Shown: piece after piece, positions 18,001 to 25,167 of the stretch | Numbering within the stretch: position 1 is the stretch's first letter | How the letters are laid out: each line of letters begins with the position of its first letter | Assembly (NCBI GenBank): GCA_018449715.1 | Contig: JAAVVA010000002.1 | Location: forward strand, 62,001-126,000 | Direction of reading: 5' to 3' | Length of the DNA stretch: 64,000 nt | Source: Acidobacteriaceae bacterium dw_441 | GTDB lineage: Bacteria; Acidobacteriota; Terriglobia; Terriglobales; Acidobacteriaceae | Program-made: the position numbers and the translations under genes | Notes under the pieces: model-generated | Told to the model about the DNA's origin: nothing | Databases searched by the model: none | What the model saw: the letters and a program-made list of their open reading frames with translations, nothing else

Positions 18001-18177
18001 GTTGGTAATGGTGATCTCGGCATCAACAACAACGGCGTCTTGCGGATCGGTGACGGTTCCTCGGATAGTCGCCGTTCCTGTCTGAGCAACGAGTCTGACT
18101 GGGGTTGAGAACAGACCTGGAAGAAGCAGGCAGGGAGCGAGTAGCAGCGCCCTCAGGCACCTGAAATGGCACTTCAT
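15007..18177 (-). CDS. TonB-dependent receptor with carboxypeptidase-regulatory-like domain (Oar-like)
   Basis: 1056 residues from ATG 18177; the longer upstream frame is shadow of the XRE gene. A signal peptide covers about 1-31 (to VRLVAQ). A CarboxypepD_reg-like domain follows (TATIRGTVTDPQDAVVVDAEITIT), then a plug (NMPLNGRSFQDLISMTPGVV, DGVSANAG) and a large beta-barrel ending in the outer-membrane signature MQFALKVQF. Such receptors are abundant in Acidobacteria. Here the gene sits directly upstream of the isopeptidase, so the likely cargo is the lasso peptide or a related molecule. The upstream region holds two copies of the XRE motif (18203, 18272), hinting at co-control with the XRE gene at 18322. 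Confidence 0.92.
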   Translation of the reverse strand: MKCHFRCLRALLLAPCLLLPGLFSTPVRLVAQTGTATIRGTVTDPQDAVVVDAEITITNTATGNSFHARSNKAGIFISLPLQPANYSIRLSKQGFSAIEISDVILNVGDQKVLNIRLKVGSESQTVNVDGSTFTINTADASVSTVIDRKFVENMPLNGRSFQDLISMTPGVVSQTPQASSSLGYNGDFSVNGQRTESNYYMIDGVSANAGSGNGIGYAQASTSGTLPSATALGTTQSLLSVDELQEFRVSSSTYSAEFGRTPGGQFSFATRSGTNIIHGTAFDYLRNNIFDANDWFNNHYGKPIAALRQNDFGGTIGGPIWLGSLYPHKDRTFFFLSYEGLRLRQPQAASILYVPDSCMRTSAKSALQGILNAFPIQNGIDYGTCTSGATSPNLAQFIASYSLPASIDSTGVRFDHVFSPKLSGFVRLAYSPSSTQSRNLSAVSTTRMNAQSYTLGLTAQPSTHISNEFRLGLSIGRSAQTGALDGFGGSTPINFAQQVGLDGFVNPYPSITLNFSGIGSSALSTLTSSTRSRQWNLTDSASFAFGHHNIKVGLDYRRIISTLNPFAASVSGLFYTPQEVLNNAATSAVVQKYLASSPVFNETAVFIQDEWRISQRLSASLGLRYEVDPPPHEANGNDAYTVTGNVGIPSSLALGPRGTALWNTSWYNFAPRLGVAWTAHDKPGLETVVRVGGGVFFDTDNQAATAGFTAIGFRAFKVYSGASIPITAAQLGFSLAPSTPYTTVYAFPSQLQLPYTLQWNTSIDQSLGKKQLLTISYVASNGRRLVQTQQKSLSKQNSTFTTVAYVAGGVTSNYQSLQIRFQRTMAEGLQALVSYTWSHSLDFGSNASALPLIRGNSDFDVRHNLQAGVSWNIPGHARGRYADMLVNHWGIDLRATGRTGFPITLQGTYFTDSNGNQYYGNVNYDASKPLYLYGSQYPGGRAINGGANNKINPAITSPTSTDTGNAPRNFVRGFGAAQLNLAARKEFPLGETLKLLFRAEAFNLTNHPNFGYVDPYLTDVTFGQVTSMLNRSLGTVASQYQQGGARSMQFALKVQF

Positions 18178-18202
18178 GGGATCGTGGCCTCCGTGCAGAT
18201 GA

Positions 18203-18230
18203 CTACTATCTGCTGGTGTACTATCTGATT
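18203..18230 (+). promoter_or_regulatory. shared XRE motif, copy nearest the TonB gene
   Basis: CTACTATCTGCTGGTGTACT followed by ATCTGATT. ATCTG occurs twice, exactly 15 nt apart. It reads rightward and lies 25 nt from the ATG of the leftward TonB receptor gene, 69 nt from the next copy. It could act as a second operator for the XRE gene or repress the receptor operon. Confidence 0.55.
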
Positions 18231-18271
18231 GCGACAATATCCACGACCCGTTGCTTAAGTCAACGAAAATA

Positions 18272-18298
18272 CTACAATCTGCTAGTGGCATATCTGAC
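18272..18298 (+). promoter_or_regulatory. shared XRE promoter/operator motif, copy 2
   Basis: CTACAATCTGCTAGTGGC followed by ATATCTGAC, 23 nt before the ATG at 18322. TTGCTT lies 16 nt upstream of TACAAT, which gives a plausible -35/-10 pair. ATCTG half-sites are 15 nt apart. Confidence 0.65.
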
Positions 18299-18321
18299 CG
18301 TATTCGAGCTAAGAGACACAG

Positions 18322-18609
18322 ATGGCTGACCTTGCACGTTTTATGCGGCGGTTGGGCTACCGGCTTCGCACGGAACGCAGAGGCGCGGGGCTCACTGAGG
18401 AGGATTTGATGGAACACAACTTCAACCCAAAGCAGTGGCAACGCCTGGAAACAGGCAGGCAGGGGGCGAGCATGGGAACGCTGCTCCGGGTCTGCGAGGT
18501 GTTGAGGATCAATATCGGGACGCTGCTCGACGGTCTGGATGAGGAGCTCTACGAGGAACGTCCAGAGCCTCTGCCACCGCGAGGACATCGCCCTCATAGA
18601 AGGAGGTGA
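18322..18609 (+). CDS. small XRE/Cro-type HTH regulator
   Basis: 95 residues, paralogue of the genes at 3110, 19771 and 20138. The HTH covers about 8-68 (RLRTERRGAGLTEEDLMEHNFNP, KQWQRLETGRQGASMGTLLRVCEVL), followed by LLDGLDEELYEE and a basic Arg/His-rich tail. It is divergent from the TonB receptor/isopeptidase operon, with two motif copies in the shared intergenic region. This arrangement is typical of a local autoregulator that also controls the divergent operon (inference). Confidence 0.85.
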   Translation: MADLARFMRRLGYRLRTERRGAGLTEEDLMEHNFNPKQWQRLETGRQGASMGTLLRVCEVLRINIGTLLDGLDEELYEERPEPLPPRGHRPHRRR

Positions 18610-18825
18610 AGACCGGTAGATGACTGCTCCGAGCCTTGCAGCTCCGGCTTCGGAGAGTTAGCTAAGACAAACGAAGCAGGACGTGCCGGTGTGTGACCAC
18701 CAGACACGCCCCTAACCACAATCGCCACCGTAGGAGACGACTATGGCTACTATTCAAGGTAACGTGTGCCGACAGCGGGCACAAACCACAGAACTGTTGA
18801 TTTCAGCGCTTGAGATCCAATCGCA

Positions 18826-18849
18826 ACGCCCCGTTGCGGAGAGGGGCGT
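18826..18849 (+). promoter_or_regulatory. hairpin covering the ribosome-binding site
   Basis: ACGCCCC (18826-18832) pairs with GGGGCGT (18843-18849), 5 nt before the ATG at 18855. The likely Shine-Dalgarno GAGGGG (18841-18846) lies in the 3' arm. Folding would hide it, so translation of the next gene may be structure-controlled. Confidence 0.4.
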
Positions 18850-18854
18850 GCCCC

Positions 18855-19250
18855 ATGAAAGCTGAGGTCTACGAACAGATCGCTCAATTCGTCCGGAACA
18901 TAGAGGAGAGCGCTGAACTGGTCAAGAAGATCGCCGAAGCGGTACCGGAGGAGGCCGAGGCCCTCAAGGTAGCCGAGATCCACCTTCTCGAGCTACGCGC
19001 CGACGTGATGTACCAAGTTCTGTGGTTCATCCACGAAGAGGAAACTGAGGTATCCGGATCTTTATACGGGGAGCGCCGCACACTGCAGCGGAAGTTATTC
19101 GATCCGGAGGGTACTGCGGGAGACCGCATCGACCATCTCCTTCCTCCACGTTTGCCAGAAAATGAACGAATTCGAAGGCGTGAAGAGAAGAGCGAAACCG
19201 CTGCTTCTGAACGGAAAGACGACGGTCCAGGAGATCAGCCCCAGTCGTAA
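18855..19250 (+). CDS. hypothetical acidic/helical protein
   Basis: 131 residues from ATG 18855; an in-frame ATG at 18810 is less likely because the hairpin and GAGGGG sit between the two. It is highly charged and probably all-helical (EQIAQFVRNIEESAELVKKIAEAVPEEAEALKVAE), with a disordered polar C-terminus (EKSETAASERKDDGPGD). No membrane segment and no recognised family. It follows the XRE gene in the same direction by 245 nt. Confidence 0.5.
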   Translation: MKAEVYEQIAQFVRNIEESAELVKKIAEAVPEEAEALKVAEIHLLELRADVMYQVLWFIHEEETEVSGSLYGERRTLQRKLFDPEGTAGDRIDHLLPPRLPENERIRRREEKSETAASERKDDGPGDQPQS

Positions 19251-19305
19251 CGTGCAGGCACGGAGGGAGATGTCCTTCCTCCGTGCCTGTTTACGCAAAA
19301 GCCAG

Positions 19306-19632
19306 TTACTGGACTTCTTCTTCGAAGGGCTGCTCTCCCTGGAGTATGCCGTAATTTCTGATCTTCTCGAGCTTGCCCTCTGAGAACTTGAGGTGTTCAG
19401 CCTTGATCTGGAGATGGAAGCCGAACTCGAGTGAGAGAAACGTCTGATCGGTGAAGTGTATCTCCAACTCCTGCCAGTCCTTTGAGTTCACATAGCGGAG
19501 GTAGGCAATCGTCTTTCCGCTGATCTCTCTACAGCACTGGCGGTTGGAAAGATCGTTAGCGGAGGCGGTCCTCGGCGCCGAGGAGGCGCCTTTCCGCTTC
19601 CGTATCGGTGAAGAGGATGTACTTCTGGGCAT
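19306..19632 (-). CDS. hypothetical protein
   Basis: 108 residues from ATG 19632; the upstream frame overlaps the XRE gene at 19771 and is shadow. The N-terminus is basic and low in complexity (STSSSPIRKRKGASSAP). The C-terminal 70 residues look folded, with alternating strands (GKTIAYLRYVNSKDWQELEIHFTDQTFLSLEFGFHL) and helix (KIRNYGILQGEQPFEEE). No family was recognised, but its composition looks like a real protein. It is divergent from the XRE gene at 19771. Confidence 0.5.
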   Translation of the reverse strand: MPRSTSSSPIRKRKGASSAPRTASANDLSNRQCCREISGKTIAYLRYVNSKDWQELEIHFTDQTFLSLEFGFHLQIKAEHLKFSEGKLEKIRNYGILQGEQPFEEEVQ

Positions 19633-19721
19633 GGCTATGATCCGCCGAATGGATTTGATTTTAAGACCGGGGATGTCCGTAGCCAAACTATCGCTCCAAA
19701 AAGGTCCGGTCAACTGAATTC

Positions 19722-19740
19722 CTACAATCCGCTGGTGGTG
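19722..19740 (+). promoter_or_regulatory. shared XRE promoter/operator motif, copy 3
   Basis: CTACAATCCGCTGGTGGTG, 30 nt before the ATG at 19771. It is almost identical to the copy at 20089. The second half-site is not conserved here. Confidence 0.6.
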
Positions 19741-19770
19741 GTTTTCTCCTCGTGCCCCTAAACCATTGGC

Positions 19771-20058
19771 ATGCCGAGGACTGAGGAGTTTTTTAAAAGA
19801 CTGGGAAGACGCATCCGGGAGATTCGGGAAGCCAAGGGATGGAAACAAAAACAGATCAGTGAGCGGGGATTCAATCCCAACCAATGGCAGCAGATCGAGA
19901 GTGGCGACCGGGGCATGAATATTTCGACTCTGCTGAATGTCTGCGAGGTATTGCAGACCGACCTGAAGACGCTGTTGGCCGGGCTGGATGAGGGCCTGTA
20001 CGAACAACCAGATACCGAGCCCGGCGAGTCTGTGCCTCCTGATGAAGATAGAGGATAA
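19771..20058 (+). CDS. small XRE/Cro-type HTH regulator
   Basis: 95 residues. The HTH covers about 8-68 (RIREIREAKGWKQKQISERGFNP, NQWQQIESGDRGMNISTLLNVCEVL), followed by LLAGLDEGLYEQ and a short acidic tail. It is a paralogue of the other three small XRE proteins in this window and is preceded by the common motif. The next XRE gene begins 79 nt downstream in the same direction. Confidence 0.85.
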   Translation: MPRTEEFFKRLGRRIREIREAKGWKQKQISERGFNPNQWQQIESGDRGMNISTLLNVCEVLQTDLKTLLAGLDEGLYEQPDTEPGESVPPDEDRG

Positions 20059-20088
20059 GTTCAGGACGGTGTACGACTCGCAAGAATC

Positions 20089-20113
20089 CTACAATCCGCT
20101 GGTGGTTGTTCCG
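20089..20113 (+). promoter_or_regulatory. shared XRE promoter/operator motif, copy 4
   Basis: CTACAATCCGCTGGTGGT followed by TGTTCCG, 25 nt before the GTG at 20138. ATCCG and TTCCG occur 15 nt apart, mirroring the ATCTG pair in the other copies: the half-sites appear to vary together. Confidence 0.6.
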
Positions 20114-20137
20114 CTTCCATAGCCATACATAGAGTAT

Positions 20138-20749
20138 GTGCCCGATTTAAAGCGGTTCTACCGGCAACTCGGCTATCGACTGGGAGAGATTCAGAGCGAG
20201 CGTGGCTGGGAAGAAGCAGACTTCAAGCGGATGCAATACAACTATGGCAGCTGGGAGCGTCACCGTCGCGGTGATGCTGGAATGTCCGCAGGAAGCGCCT
20301 TGAAGATCAGCGCAATATGCAGACTCCCGCTCCACGAGATATTTGAGGGGACGGACAAGGGAATTTACCGCAACCTTCCGAGGGTGGTGCGCAAGCGTCC
20401 ATACCAAATGCGGGACGATCTCAATGCCAATGCCGAAGACGATTTTCGGTCTCGGCTTGCGGCTTGTCGGTCCTTACCGGAATACGGCAGAGCCGCTATC
20501 ACTCTTGACGAATTCAAGATTCGCTTTGGTTGGCGTATCCGAAGATTACGGCTGGAAAAGGGGTGGAGTCTCGGGGACATCGTCGATCGTGAGGGAGATG
20601 CGAACACCTGGCAGCATTGGGAGAGAGGTAGAAGGTGTTCCCTTGTATCGAGTTGGGCGACGATCTGCGAGATCCTGAAGATCGACCTCGATATTCTTTT
20701 GCGAGGGGTCGAGACCGAAGGAGACGAATTCGTTTCTGCCTGCAGCTAG
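20138..20749 (+). CDS. fused double XRE HTH protein
   Basis: 203 residues from GTG 20138; the overlapping ATG at 20136 is out of frame and stops at once. It has two XRE-like domains. Residues 8-70 (GYRLGEIQSERGWEEADFKRM, WERHRRGDAGMSAGSALKISAICRL, EIFEGTDKGIY) align with the single-domain paralogues. Residues about 125-195 repeat the pattern (RIRRLRLEKGWSLGDIVDREGD, WQHWERGRRC, ICEILKIDLDILLRG). The linker is about 50 residues. It could bind two half-sites as a monomer. It ends 4 nt inside the convergent toxin gene. Confidence 0.8.
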   Translation: MPDLKRFYRQLGYRLGEIQSERGWEEADFKRMQYNYGSWERHRRGDAGMSAGSALKISAICRLPLHEIFEGTDKGIYRNLPRVVRKRPYQMRDDLNANAEDDFRSRLAACRSLPEYGRAAITLDEFKIRFGWRIRRLRLEKGWSLGDIVDREGDANTWQHWERGRRCSLVSSWATICEILKIDLDILLRGVETEGDEFVSACS

Positions 20750-21237
20750 GTTCTTCTGCGGCGCTCCTCTTCGTGGTCCAGCAACCTTCGGATCAGAGAA
20801 GGTGCGATGTGAAAGTTCGTCGCCTGAAGAGCGGCGAGTGTCTGCGCAAGATCGAGCAGGCCGCGCCGAGACGCTTCTGCGAGGATGCCAAGCGTGCCGA
20901 TGACAGAAAGGTTCCGGTTCTGCGCCGCTCGTCGGCCATCCATGTCATCGATGATCAGTCGATTTGCCTTGACGAAGTCTGCCAGCTGAATGGCCTCGCG
21001 TTCTCCTCGGTCCAACCATGTGAGCTCCGGGTCTGGATCGCTGGGAATATCGCTGACGCGCAGCCATAATGGAGGCCTGGAGGCCCAGTCTTGAACTGCA
21101 GCAGGGGCCGCGCCATCCAGCAGTTCGTCGAGTACAGCATGCGGAATCAGCACCTCACCGTAGATCTGATGCAGCACCTCGATGCGCCCAAGCAGGATTA
21201 GATAATTGATCGGAGAGGTATCCGCGACGACGATCAT
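20746..21237 (-). CDS. DUF3368 PIN-like toxin
   Basis: 163 residues with the PIN-like fold: VVADTSPINYLILLGR at the N-terminus, PHAVLDELLDG, LDRGEREAIQLA, LIIDDMDGRRAAQ and a helical end. The acidic residues of these motifs (Asp6, the Glu of GERE and Asp of IDDMDG) would bind metal for RNA cleavage. It lies 5 nt downstream of a UPF0175 antitoxin gene, the usual partner of DUF3368. Its 3' end overlaps the double-XRE gene by 4 nt on the opposite strand. Confidence 0.85.
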   Translation of the reverse strand: MIVVADTSPINYLILLGRIEVLHQIYGEVLIPHAVLDELLDGAAPAAVQDWASRPPLWLRVSDIPSDPDPELTWLDRGEREAIQLADFVKANRLIIDDMDGRRAAQNRNLSVIGTLGILAEASRRGLLDLAQTLAALQATNFHIAPSLIRRLLDHEEERRRRT

Positions 21238-21242
21238 GCGAC

Positions 21243-21518
21243 CTATGTTGTCAGGGTTTCTTCAAACGCGGCCAGGGACTTGAGGTCCTGATTCAACTCG
21301 TCCACCGAATAGTTGAGATAGACGTGGTGCTCCTTGAGGAATGCGTGAACCTGCATTCTCGTGCTGAAGCCGAGCATGCGACGGAGCTGCCCTTCGGAGA
21401 GACGGCCGGTGCGATATCCTTCGAGCGCCAGCGATTCGAGGGCTGTTCGCGACAGGTCGATCGCTTCACGATTGAGAGCCTGCGCGACATCGTCCGGGAT
21501 TTGCAGCTGCACATCCAT
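21243..21518 (-). CDS. UPF0175 family antitoxin
   Basis: 91 residues. Features are MDVQLQIPDDVAQAL, a central ALESLALEGYRTGRLSEGQLRRMLGF helix-turn-helix typical of UPF0175, and the C-terminal toxin-binding-like segment (LKEHHVYLNYSVDELNQDL). It precedes the DUF3368 toxin by 5 nt, the usual antitoxin-first order. Antitoxins of this type usually repress their own operon. Confidence 0.85.
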   Translation of the reverse strand: MDVQLQIPDDVAQALNREAIDLSRTALESLALEGYRTGRLSEGQLRRMLGFSTRMQVHAFLKEHHVYLNYSVDELNQDLKSLAAFEETLTT

Positions 21519-21607
21519 AGGAAGCCTCTGTCACCATTATCCGCCCTAGAGCTGCCCGATGGCAATGGCACTCAGGTGGGGGGCCAGCGCAAGAACATTG
21601 GCCTTTC

Positions 21608-22498
21608 TTACTGAATCAATCGCGGAGGATACAACTTTCGAACCTCCAGGATGAATTCCAGGGTGTCGCGGTCTCTGTGGTCCTGCATCCAGAAATCGTG
21701 GCGCTCCAGAGGTCGGGCGCTCCACGTTATCTGTAGTGGGACACCAATCGGAACGGCATCATGGAGATCATGCCAGCTCCCATCGCGTTGCATTGTCTTC
21801 AATGTTTGTTTGCTCGCCGTCCGAATCGGCCAGCCACATCGATGCCCCTTCTCGATGGTACATAGGTAGTACGGGTCTTCCATATGCGGTTGATTCTGAG
21901 CCTTGAGATCGTCCTTTGTATCGACGAGAACGATGGAGCCTGGCGATAAGAATGGGTAGAGGTCGCCGTCTTTGAGCGCAGTTACAAATACCCGATAACG
22001 ATCTGATGGGAATGGCTGCCGAAGAAACCGGCTCAGCAACATGGAATGGATCTTTAGATCAGCGACGAAGCCGGTCTTTTGATAGAGAGCTTTCGCCTCT
22101 TCCGGGGTAATTGGCAATGTATCCTCAAACCCGCGTTCGCCTGGTGCGTATCGCTGTTGCACTACCAGCTGTTCCGCCCGTTCATCCACCCTGCGGAAGA
22201 TGGGATCGCTCAGGATTTGATCGTGCGGGTAGATCAGATCGACGAGCCACGGGGCATAGCCTACTCCGACGCCAAGAACACGTGCCAGAAGGAAAAGAGT
22301 CTCGTGTGGTGCTTCACAATTGCCCGATCTCTCAAGACGCAGAATCTCTTCCGCAGTCATGGGACGAACATCTTCTGTCCGCTTGTCCGGCTCCAGTCCC
22401 GAATAGTAAGAAGACATGGCGCGCGCAATGTCGTCCGCAGTCACGCCCCGGATCTCGCGCAGTTCCCGCATGATGGATCTGACATCTGGTCTTTCCAT
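21608..22498 (-). CDS. XRE HTH plus S24/LexA-like regulator
   Basis: 296 residues with GGAGCT upstream of the ATG. An N-terminal HTH (about 8-90: MRELREIRGVTADDIARAMSS, MTAEEILRLERSGNCEAPHETLFLLARVLG) is followed by a helical linker. A C-terminal beta-rich domain resembles the S24 peptidase fold (LSPGSIVLVDTKDD, EDPYYLCTIEKGHRCGW, PLQITWSARP). A Ser/Lys dyad is not evident, so self-cleavage is unlikely. The overall plan is half of the tandem protein at 4663, and both may be accessory-element regulators of the same kind. Confidence 0.65.
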   Translation of the reverse strand: MERPDVRSIMRELREIRGVTADDIARAMSSYYSGLEPDKRTEDVRPMTAEEILRLERSGNCEAPHETLFLLARVLGVGVGYAPWLVDLIYPHDQILSDPIFRRVDERAEQLVVQQRYAPGERGFEDTLPITPEEAKALYQKTGFVADLKIHSMLLSRFLRQPFPSDRYRVFVTALKDGDLYPFLSPGSIVLVDTKDDLKAQNQPHMEDPYYLCTIEKGHRCGWPIRTASKQTLKTMQRDGSWHDLHDAVPIGVPLQITWSARPLERHDFWMQDHRDRDTLEFILEVRKLYPPRLIQ

Positions 22499-22653
22499 AG
22501 AGAGCTCCGTCGCGGCTTAACGATGATGGAAGGATTATGGCACAGGTTCCAGCCGTCGCAAGCTGGCTAACCTTCGCGTGGGGAAAGAATACAAAGTCGG
22601 ACATCTCTAGCTGCACAATTCCAATTGGCTGCTGCAGTCCGCATCAATTCAAC

Positions 22654-24558
22654 TCAGGCTGGCCCCGCACCTAAATTGCCGTTTAGTAGAGAAAGAATTT
22701 GGCTGTGATTCATTTTCTTGGCCCAAGCAATCGGTGAGGCCCAAGGCTCAGCATCCGTTTCTTCGACCAGAGCGCCATGTGCGATAAGCACTTCCGCCAT
22801 CTCCAACCGTCCCCACCGACAAGCCCAGCCCAGCGGCGTCGACTTCAGCAGATCGTCGCGCAGATTGAGCCGTGCTCCGTGATCAATGAGCATGGCAGCA
22901 AAGCGAGCCCGGCTGGCACCATCGAGACCATCACGCGCCGCTGTGAAGTGCAGTGTGGTCGCGCCCATACGCGCTACGTTCGGATCGATACTCCTCCGGA
23001 GAATCAGATCGAGGCTGGCGAAGTGCCCCTCGTTCTGTGCCGGATCGCCGCCCGCGCCGCGAATCGGCTGCATCAGCACCCAGTGCGCTGTCCGGTCATT
23101 GAGTGGCCACTGAATACGGTCGAGTGCTAGCGCGACGATCTCCGGACAGCCATGGTCCGCCGCTGACCAAAGCAGTTCTTCCACCACATGTTCGCTGGGA
23201 TTGTCTTCGAGCAGACGCCGGGCCTCAGCTACATCATGATTTGCAGCTACCGTGTGAGGCTGCAGGTGTGCGCCGCGCTCCAGAAGCAGGCGCTTGACTG
23301 CGCCGCCCTCGTGATTCCACGCATTGCTCAGTGGCCAACCCGAAGCGTAGACATTGGCGTCAGGATCGGCACCGCGATCAAGCAGCACGCGCACAATTTC
23401 TAGCTGATTGCCCAACGCTGCATACCACAGCGGAGCACCCCAGCTCAGCGTCGGCTCCTCCAGTTCTTCCAGCATCACCCGTTCATCCACATCCGCGCCC
23501 AGGTCGAGCAGTAGTTCCACCATTTCGAGCTGGTTGTGATTTACCGCCAGGGAGAGAAGTCCGCCATTGCGCAGAGTCCGGCGCAGCGCAGCGGGATCGG
23601 CCGCAATCATCACGCGCACTCGCTCCGCATCGCCCAGCGCAACTGCCGCAGAGATAGTGATCTCCGCGCCATGATCAAGCAGCAACCACGCGAGAGCAGG
23701 AAAATGCTGTGCGTAGTCATTGCGCGGCTCGGCGGATTGCGCGGCTCGATCTAGCGCAGTGCTGCCCCACATGTCCTGCTTGCGGACATTGGCTCTGTGC
23801 TCCAGTAGCCATGCCACCATGGCGACGTCAGCCACCTGAGCGGCAATGTGCAGCGGCGTTGCACCGTTACGGTCGCACGCTTCAATCAGAGAGCGGTCAG
23901 CTTCCAGCAGGCGCATCGCCGTAGCTGTATCGCCCTGCAGGATGGTGGTGCTGATCTGATCCTGCACCGGCGAGACCGTTGCATTCGGGCAGCTCATCTC
24001 CTCGCGCCGCTGTCGCTCTTCTTCTTCGATGATGGTGACGATCTCGCTGTACTCACGAGCCCGGGCCAGGGTCAGCGCCGAGGTCGCATCGCGGTTGGGC
24101 CAGATGCCTTTGCGAGCGTCCGCACCCGCCTCCATCAACAGCTTCACCATCGGTGCGTTGCGGCTCAGCACAGCGTAATGCAGACCTCTATGCTCGTCAT
24201 TCCCAGCCCGGTCCATGCCCACCAACTCGGGACGCGCCGCTAGCATGCTTCGCACCTGTGCCATGTCTCCGGCCTTCACGGCATCGGCGAACCGAGCGAT
24301 GGTCGCGCCATCGACAAAGGCTTTCAACTTCGGCCAGCTCTCGAAGCCGTAGGCACGGGCAAGCACGCGTTGCGCATCGTTAAGGGCGAAATGGGAGGGA
24401 TCGGGTTTGCTCTCGAATTGACCTACTTCAGCAACAGCAGTTAACTCGCCAGCGCGGAATCGCTCAAGCAACTCTTTCGCTTGTTTCTTAAGTTGTTCGA
24501 GATGGGGCTGCTGTGGAAGGCGGCGAGGAGGTACTGGTGTGGAGCGTGGATCGGGCAT
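22654..24558 (-). CDS. ankyrin-repeat protein
   Basis: 634 residues from ATG 24558 (AAGGAG 6 nt upstream); longer upstream frame has no such site. After a basic, Pro-rich N-terminus (about 1-75, LKKQAKELLERFRAGEL) it consists of about a dozen ankyrin-type repeats (HRGLHYAVLSRNAPMVKLLMEAGAD, GATPLHIAAQVADVAMVAWLLEHRAN, WYAALGNQLEIVRVLLDRGAD). No signal peptide, membrane segment or enzymatic domain was seen, so it is probably a cytosolic protein-binding scaffold. The partner is unknown. The gene stands alone. Confidence 0.85.
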   Translation of the reverse strand: MPDPRSTPVPPRRLPQQPHLEQLKKQAKELLERFRAGELTAVAEVGQFESKPDPSHFALNDAQRVLARAYGFESWPKLKAFVDGATIARFADAVKAGDMAQVRSMLAARPELVGMDRAGNDEHRGLHYAVLSRNAPMVKLLMEAGADARKGIWPNRDATSALTLARAREYSEIVTIIEEEERQRREEMSCPNATVSPVQDQISTTILQGDTATAMRLLEADRSLIEACDRNGATPLHIAAQVADVAMVAWLLEHRANVRKQDMWGSTALDRAAQSAEPRNDYAQHFPALAWLLLDHGAEITISAAVALGDAERVRVMIAADPAALRRTLRNGGLLSLAVNHNQLEMVELLLDLGADVDERVMLEELEEPTLSWGAPLWYAALGNQLEIVRVLLDRGADPDANVYASGWPLSNAWNHEGGAVKRLLLERGAHLQPHTVAANHDVAEARRLLEDNPSEHVVEELLWSAADHGCPEIVALALDRIQWPLNDRTAHWVLMQPIRGAGGDPAQNEGHFASLDLILRRSIDPNVARMGATTLHFTAARDGLDGASRARFAAMLIDHGARLNLRDDLLKSTPLGWACRWGRLEMAEVLIAHGALVEETDAEPWASPIAWAKKMNHSQILSLLNGNLGAGPA

Positions 24559-24782
24559 GACAATCTCCTTTGGATCACTGCCCGGTGTCCGCGTGACGGG
24601 CTCAAAGAAGATGGTCTGGGTAGATTGGTGAAAAAAGTTCATCGATGGGCTCAGCCCTGCCCGCGGACACGGAGGCGTCCGATACGCCAGCGTCAGTATA
24701 CCGCTAGCGGTTTCCCAGATTATCTTTGTTTGGGTGTAATGGGTGACTGAGATCCAAGAATAGATAGGAGGAACTCTCTGAC

Positions 24783-25127
24783 ATGACAAGGAACGAAGGA
24801 CTCCTGCGTCTCAAAACAATCGGCTCTACCGCCCTGCACATCGTGCGGCAGATCGAAACAAGTTCGCCTCGATCCTCTCAAGAGCCTGAGATTCGTCAGC
24901 TCGCCATAAACCTCAAGGATGAACTTCAGAAGGAATACGAGCGCACTCTCCCTGAGCGCGCCCAAAAAAGCATGACACTCTTTGAACTCACGGTTTACTC
25001 GCCCACCATCGAAGAAGTCTGGAAAGAGACTGGGATGAGCAAACTCAAAGTTGATGGGCCTATCAACAGAAAGTGGAACGAGACGTTTGAGGCTGTCGCA
25101 TACAAAGCCGCGAAGTATGTCTTATAG
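24783..25127 (+). CDS. hypothetical protein
   Basis: 114 residues with AGGAGG about 10 nt upstream of the ATG. It is charged and mostly helical (LRLKTIGSTALHIVRQIE, IRQLAINLKDELQKEYERTLPERAQ), with a C-terminal segment (GPINRKWNETFEAVAYKAAKYVL). No known family was recognised. It has its own terminator just downstream, so it is probably a single-gene unit. Confidence 0.55.
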   Translation: MTRNEGLLRLKTIGSTALHIVRQIETSSPRSSQEPEIRQLAINLKDELQKEYERTLPERAQKSMTLFELTVYSPTIEEVWKETGMSKLKVDGPINRKWNETFEAVAYKAAKYVL

Positions 25128-25140
25128 CTCTTAAGCAGAA

Positions 25141-25167
25141 AGAGCCAACCGAAGCTGGCTCTTTTCT
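25141..25167 (+). terminator. rho-independent terminator
   Basis: AGAGCCA (25141-25147) and TGGCTCT (25156-25162) form a 7-bp stem with an 8-nt loop, followed by TTTTC. It lies 14 nt after the stop of the 24783 gene. Confidence 0.8.

Noticed and set aside
18178..18597. 140-residue extension of the TonB receptor frame
   Set aside because: It lies antisense to the XRE gene and lacks a signal peptide; ATG 18177 gives a proper signal sequence.
19633..20007. N-terminal extension of the 19306 protein
   Set aside because: It is antisense to the XRE gene at 19771; start set at ATG 19632.
24556..24789. 77-residue extension of the ankyrin protein
   Set aside because: No RBS. The ATG at 24558 has AAGGAG at proper spacing, and the extension overlaps the start of the 24783 gene.
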